Source: Lachnospiraceae bacterium (GTDB lineage: Bacteria > Bacillota_A > Clostridia > Lachnospirales > Lachnospiraceae). From it: a stretch of 8,561 nucleotides of DNA. The stretch spans positions 1-8,561 of the forward strand of contig JAEEJD010000044.1 of assembly GCA_016281675.1 (NCBI GenBank), in the 5' to 3' direction. Positions within the stretch are counted from its first letter, which is position 1, and each line of letters begins with the position of its first letter. The position numbers and the translations under genes are program-made. The notes below the pieces were generated by a model. It saw only the letters and a list, made by a program, of their open reading frames with translations, was not told where the DNA came from and ran no database searches. Of the stretch, positions 5,440 to 8,561 are shown piece by piece.

Positions 5440-6378
5440 ATGAGTCTGTTGTCGGTTATCGTACCGTGCTATAACGAGGAAGCCGCGATCCCTTTTTTCT
5501 ATGATGCGATGAAGGAAGCCGAGAAGGATATCGCATCCAAGCTTCCCGATATGGAGCTCGAATATATATTTATAGATGACGGATCACGGGACAAAACGGT
5601 CAGCGTGATCAAAGGACTTCGTGACAAAGACAAGCGCGTCCACTTCATTTCGCTTTCACGCAATTTCGGTAAGGAAGCCGCTCTTTATGCGGGAATGAAG
5701 AAAGCAGCAGGCGATTATGTTGTATGTATGGATGCCGATCTTCAGGATCCCCCCGGAATGCTCACACAGATGCTTCTGGCGGTTACGGAGGAAGGATACG
5801 ATTCCGCCGCTACAAGACGTGTCACAAGAAAGGGTGAGCCGAAGATCAGATCGTTCTTTGCGAGAATGTTCTACAGGATCATGAACAGGATAAGCGACGT
5901 TGAGTTCGTTGACGGAGCAAGGGATTATCGTGTCATGACACGCAAGATGGTCGACGCCATACTTGAACTCGGAGAGAATAACCGTTTCACAAAAGGAATA
6001 TACAGCTGGGTCGGATTCAACACCAAGTGGCTTGAATTCGAAAATGTAGAGAGGATCGCGGGAGAGACCAAATGGTCATTCTTCGGCCTTCTGCGCTATT
6101 CGTTCGAAGCCATCCTCGGTTTTTCGACGGCACCGCTTTCTTTTGTGATAACGCTCGGATTCATAGTTACGATCATGGCATTTCTTCTGATCATATTTGT
6201 CGTGATCAGAACACTGCTGTTCGGCGATCCGACAAACGGATGGCCTTCGATGATATGTATAATCGTTTTCTTCTCGGGCACACAGCTCCTGTGCACGGGA
6301 ATAGTCGGCGCATATCTCGGCAAGACATATCTTGAGACCAAGAACAGACCCATATACATAGCTAAGGAAGAGGAGTAG
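5440..6378 (+). CDS. Polyisoprenyl-phosphate glycosyltransferase (GT2, DPM1/GtrB type)
   Basis: This 312-residue family 2 enzyme should move a sugar from a nucleotide donor to undecaprenyl phosphate on the inner membrane face. The GT-A domain covers residues 1 to about 225, with VIVPCYNEE (6-14), DDGSRDKT (46-53), SRNFGKEAALYAGM (73-86) and the metal-binding DADLQDPP (98-105). ARDYRVM (160-166) and GETKWS (208-213) are typical of the GtrB/ArnC/DPM1 branch. Two hydrophobic segments follow at about 231-258 and 268-292, then a short charged tail, as in GtrB. Length is normal. It lies 22 nt after the acyltransferase gene with its own strong ribosome site. Such enzymes often work with a GtrA-type flippase and a membrane GT-C transferase, neither present here. 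It probably supplies a lipid-linked monosaccharide for decorating a wall glycan; the sugar cannot be told. Confidence 0.9.
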   Translation: MSLLSVIVPCYNEEAAIPFFYDAMKEAEKDIASKLPDMELEYIFIDDGSRDKTVSVIKGLRDKDKRVHFISLSRNFGKEAALYAGMKKAAGDYVVCMDADLQDPPGMLTQMLLAVTEEGYDSAATRRVTRKGEPKIRSFFARMFYRIMNRISDVEFVDGARDYRVMTRKMVDAILELGENNRFTKGIYSWVGFNTKWLEFENVERIAGETKWSFFGLLRYSFEAILGFSTAPLSFVITLGFIVTIMAFLLIIFVVIRTLLFGDPTNGWPSMICIIVFFSGTQLLCTGIVGAYLGKTYLETKNRPIYIAKEEE

Positions 6379-6386
6379 AGATCCCA

Positions 6387-7457
6387 ATGTCGGACGGCAA
6401 TCACGCAAGACTCCTAACTGCGATCATCCCGGTATACAAAGTCGAACTCGAATATCTTGACGAATGCTTCAAGAGCATTCTCGCGCAGACTTTTCGCGAT
6501 TTCGAACTTATCATCGTAAATGACGGTGCACCCGATGATGTTACATCATTTATCGACGCATATGATTTTCGCGGAGCGGATGTAAAGATCATTAGGCAGG
6601 AAAATCAGGGGGTTTCGGTTGCGAGAAATGCCGGTATCGATGCCGCGAAGGGTAAGTACTTAACGTTCATTGATGCGGATGATACGATCACGCCCGATAA
6701 GTTTGAAGGCATTGTAAGCTTTGCATCGGAAAATGATCTGGAAGTACTCATGTGGGCCGTGAACTGGAACTATTCGGATCACACATACAAGTTCTCTCCG
6801 TATACGTGCGATATTCCGAAGTTTACGGATGAGCAGCTTGAGGAAGTACAGCTTAAGTGTATGGTTGGGATCCTGCCGTTTTATAAATGTCCTCCTGCGG
6901 GAGTCGATGCTTCGGGATCCGCCGGTGCGAAGATCTATAACGTTGATTTTCTGAGAAGAAACAATCTTAAATATACGCCGGGACTTAAGAAGTCCGAGGA
7001 CATGCTGTTTAATCTCAAGGTATTCGATCTGGCAAAGTCAGTCGGATTCCTTCACAGATTCTATTACGAGTACAGACTTCTTGATTCATCGGCAACGTTT
7101 TGTTACAGGGAGAACGGCATCGATGTGATGACGCCTGTGCTCAACGGTATCCGTGAGCACCTTGAATCAAAAGGCAAATCAGATCTGTTTTTCCAGGTAT
7201 ATTACATGCGCTGCATGTTCTTCTATCTCGAGAGCATGGATATGGATTATCTGAATCCGAACAATCCGAAGCCTCTTAGTGTAAGAATAAGTGAGCTTGC
7301 GCAAAAATCATATGAGGAGCCTTACGCAACCGCATTTAGGAAACTGTCGGGCGAGTATCTTACGTTTGCAAGAAAGATACCGCTGTTTCTCATAAGACAT
7401 AAGATGTTCCGGGTGCTGGCACTGTTCTATAAAGTGTACAAAACGTTCATGAAATAA
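6387..7457 (+). CDS. Family 2 glycosyltransferase (EpsJ-like)
   Basis: This 356-residue protein has a GT-A domain typical of wall and exopolysaccharide transferases. It opens with TAIIPVYKVELEYLDECFKS (11-30), then VNDGAPDD (44-51) for nucleotide binding, ENQGVSVARNAG (72-83) and the metal-binding IDADD (95-99). GAKIYNVDFLRRNNLKYTPG (180-199) followed by SEDMLF (203-208) is the acceptor-side block, with an acidic pair (204-205) where the catalytic base usually lies. The C-terminal third is helical and basic at its end (RKIPLFLIRHKMFRVLALFY), suggesting membrane attachment rather than a true membrane span. Its ATG is 8 nt after the previous stop, with AGGAG at 6371-6375 at a rather long 11-nt spacing. 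It likely adds one sugar to a lipid-linked glycan in the cytoplasm. Donor and acceptor are unknown. Confidence 0.9.
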   Translation: MSDGNHARLLTAIIPVYKVELEYLDECFKSILAQTFRDFELIIVNDGAPDDVTSFIDAYDFRGADVKIIRQENQGVSVARNAGIDAAKGKYLTFIDADDTITPDKFEGIVSFASENDLEVLMWAVNWNYSDHTYKFSPYTCDIPKFTDEQLEEVQLKCMVGILPFYKCPPAGVDASGSAGAKIYNVDFLRRNNLKYTPGLKKSEDMLFNLKVFDLAKSVGFLHRFYYEYRLLDSSATFCYRENGIDVMTPVLNGIREHLESKGKSDLFFQVYYMRCMFFYLESMDMDYLNPNNPKPLSVRISELAQKSYEEPYATAFRKLSGEYLTFARKIPLFLIRHKMFRVLALFYKVYKTFMK

Positions 7458-7473
7458 CTGTCCGGGGATAAGG

Positions 7474-8517
7474 ATGATGAGTGATAAACATACACCTGCG
7501 GTATCGATAATAATGCCGTGTTACAATACACAGAAGTATCTGAAGAAGACGATGGACAGCATATTTGCCCAGACCTTCAAAGATTACGAGATTATCATGG
7601 TGGATGACGGGAGCAGCGATTCTACTCCCGCGCTTCTTGATGCGTACGAGAAGGATCATCCGGATATGATAAGGGTGTTTCACAAAGAGAACGGCGGGCA
7701 GTCGACCGCAAGAAACCTTGCGCTCGATCACGCCGCGGGTGAGTATATAGTTTTTTGGGACAGCGATGATTATGCGGAGGTTGATTACCTTGACCGTCTT
7801 GTAAGTGCGGCAAGGGACAATGACAGTGAGATGGTGCTGTCGGGTTCGCATTATATTGACGAGAACGGATTCGTTCTCGAGAACCTCAACTATCCCGTAG
7901 ACCGCTTTCCGGATTACCCGCTTCGCCGCCTGTCGCCACACGGAAAACTGTACAGGAAGGATTTTCTTGACAGACACAACATCCGCTTCGTGCCGGGAAA
8001 GCTCTATGAGGATAATCCGTTTAACTTCCTTGCGCTGTTCCTGTGCAGGAATCAGGTGATACTTCCTTATGCGGGACATTATCAGGTCGTGCACGGAGGG
8101 AGCTCGATGTCACAGGCAGTAACAAGCGACAAAGTTCCTTACGATGCGATAGAGGAAGCGCTCACTTACATGAACGCTCACAAGGATGAGATCAACGATA
8201 TCCATGTGTTTGAGTTTACGGTATTGAGCTTTCTGACATACTTCATTTTCCTCGGCAACCGCGAGCATATGCAGAATGCTCTCAGAAAGTACAGAGGATG
8301 CAAGTATGACGGTGCGCTTGTGAGCGAGCTGTGTGATTTTGCGCAGCGTGTCATTCCGGAAAAACTTCCGCTCTATTACAAGAACCCGAGGATCGGGATA
8401 TTTAAAGAGAAGGCACTGCAGATTCGGCACCGTGCGGGAGTGTGGCTGTTTGTCAGACTCATACGCACACATACGCTCAAGCCCTTTGCGCGCCTTTATT
8501 ATATGTTTGTGAGATAG
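7474..8517 (+). CDS. Family 2 glycosyltransferase (EpsJ-like), second copy of the type
   Basis: This 347-residue protein has the same layout as the preceding glycosyltransferase: VSIIMPCYNTQKYLKKTMDS (10-29), VDDGSSDSTP (43-52), ENGGQSTARN (72-81) and the metal-binding WDSDD (95-99). The acceptor-side block is HGKLYRKDFLDRHNIRFVPG (156-175), with the acidic pair ED at 179-180. The C-terminal end is basic and hydrophobic (VWLFVRLIRTHTLKPFARLYYMF) and may touch the membrane. Two adjacent ATGs at 7474 and 7477 are possible starts, with GGGGA at 7464-7468 at 5 or 8 nt, so the first residue is uncertain by one. Low similarity to its neighbour outside the motifs suggests a different sugar or linkage rather than a recent duplication. 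It lies 16 nt after the previous gene. Confidence 0.9.
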   Translation: MMSDKHTPAVSIIMPCYNTQKYLKKTMDSIFAQTFKDYEIIMVDDGSSDSTPALLDAYEKDHPDMIRVFHKENGGQSTARNLALDHAAGEYIVFWDSDDYAEVDYLDRLVSAARDNDSEMVLSGSHYIDENGFVLENLNYPVDRFPDYPLRRLSPHGKLYRKDFLDRHNIRFVPGKLYEDNPFNFLALFLCRNQVILPYAGHYQVVHGGSSMSQAVTSDKVPYDAIEEALTYMNAHKDEINDIHVFEFTVLSFLTYFIFLGNREHMQNALRKYRGCKYDGALVSELCDFAQRVIPEKLPLYYKNPRIGIFKEKALQIRHRAGVWLFVRLIRTHTLKPFARLYYMFVR

Positions 8518-8523
8518 TATCGT

Positions 8524-8561
8524 ATGAGTATAAGATTCAGTATCATCACAATATGTTTCAA
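8524..8561 (+). CDS. Start of a probable further glycosyltransferase (cut by window end)
   Basis: An ATG at 8524, 6 nt after the previous stop, opens a frame that runs to the window end and reads MSIRFSIITICF. The FSIITICF stretch looks like the first strand of a family 2 GT-A domain, which typically continues into N-x-E/S. Only 12 full codons are visible and no clear ribosome site precedes them, so the call rests on this short match and on position in a run of glycosyltransferases. Confidence 0.55.
   Translation, partial: MSIRFSIITICF

Noticed and set aside
7447..8094. 215-codon minus-strand open frame opposite the last complete glycosyltransferase
   Set aside because: It is a shadow of a clear GT-A domain gene with DDGS and DSDD motifs.

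Overview
The window looks like chromosomal DNA from a Clostridia-type Firmicute, most likely Lachnospiraceae. This is a judgement from gene content (RNase J, a YlbF-family protein, an MltG-like protein and a TrmR/TrhP pair), moderate GC, strong Shine-Dalgarno sites and compact operons. No database search was possible. Every supported gene is on the + strand. Gaps run from 1 to about 30 nt, and I see no internal terminator or convincing promoter, so the whole stretch reads as one long transcription unit, open at both ends.

Region 1 (1-3838) is housekeeping. It holds the 3' part of ribonuclease J, a small YlbF/YmcA-family helical protein, a membrane protein with only the N-terminal part of an MltG/YceG protein followed by a very acidic tail, a TrmR-type tRNA wobble-uridine O-methyltransferase, and a U32-family TrhP-type tRNA hydroxylase. 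TrhP makes 5-hydroxyuridine at tRNA position 34 and TrmR methylates it to 5-methoxyuridine, so these two neighbours form a two-step pathway. The order MltG-like, TrmR, TrhP matches my memory of the Bacillus subtilis yrrL-yrrM-yrrN/yrrO region.

Region 2 (3861-8561) is a surface-glycan cluster that starts 22 nt after trhP. It contains a PIG-L-type amino-sugar N-deacetylase, an LpxD-like left-handed beta-helix acyltransferase, a polyisoprenyl-phosphate glycosyltransferase of the DPM1/GtrB type with two C-terminal membrane segments, two EpsJ-like family 2 glycosyltransferases, and the first codons of what looks like another family 2 glycosyltransferase cut by the window end. A plausible reading is that the deacetylase frees an amine on an amino sugar, the acyltransferase puts a different acyl group on it, and the glycosyltransferases build or decorate a lipid-linked wall or exopolysaccharide. 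Substrates cannot be read from sequence.

The points most worth checking are the deacetylase plus LpxD-like acyltransferase pair in an apparently Gram-positive context, a three-copy 9-bp tandem repeat at the junction of those two genes, the MltG-like protein without a catalytic domain, and the tight linkage of RNase J with a YlbF-family protein. I found no mobile element, CRISPR array, tRNA or rRNA.
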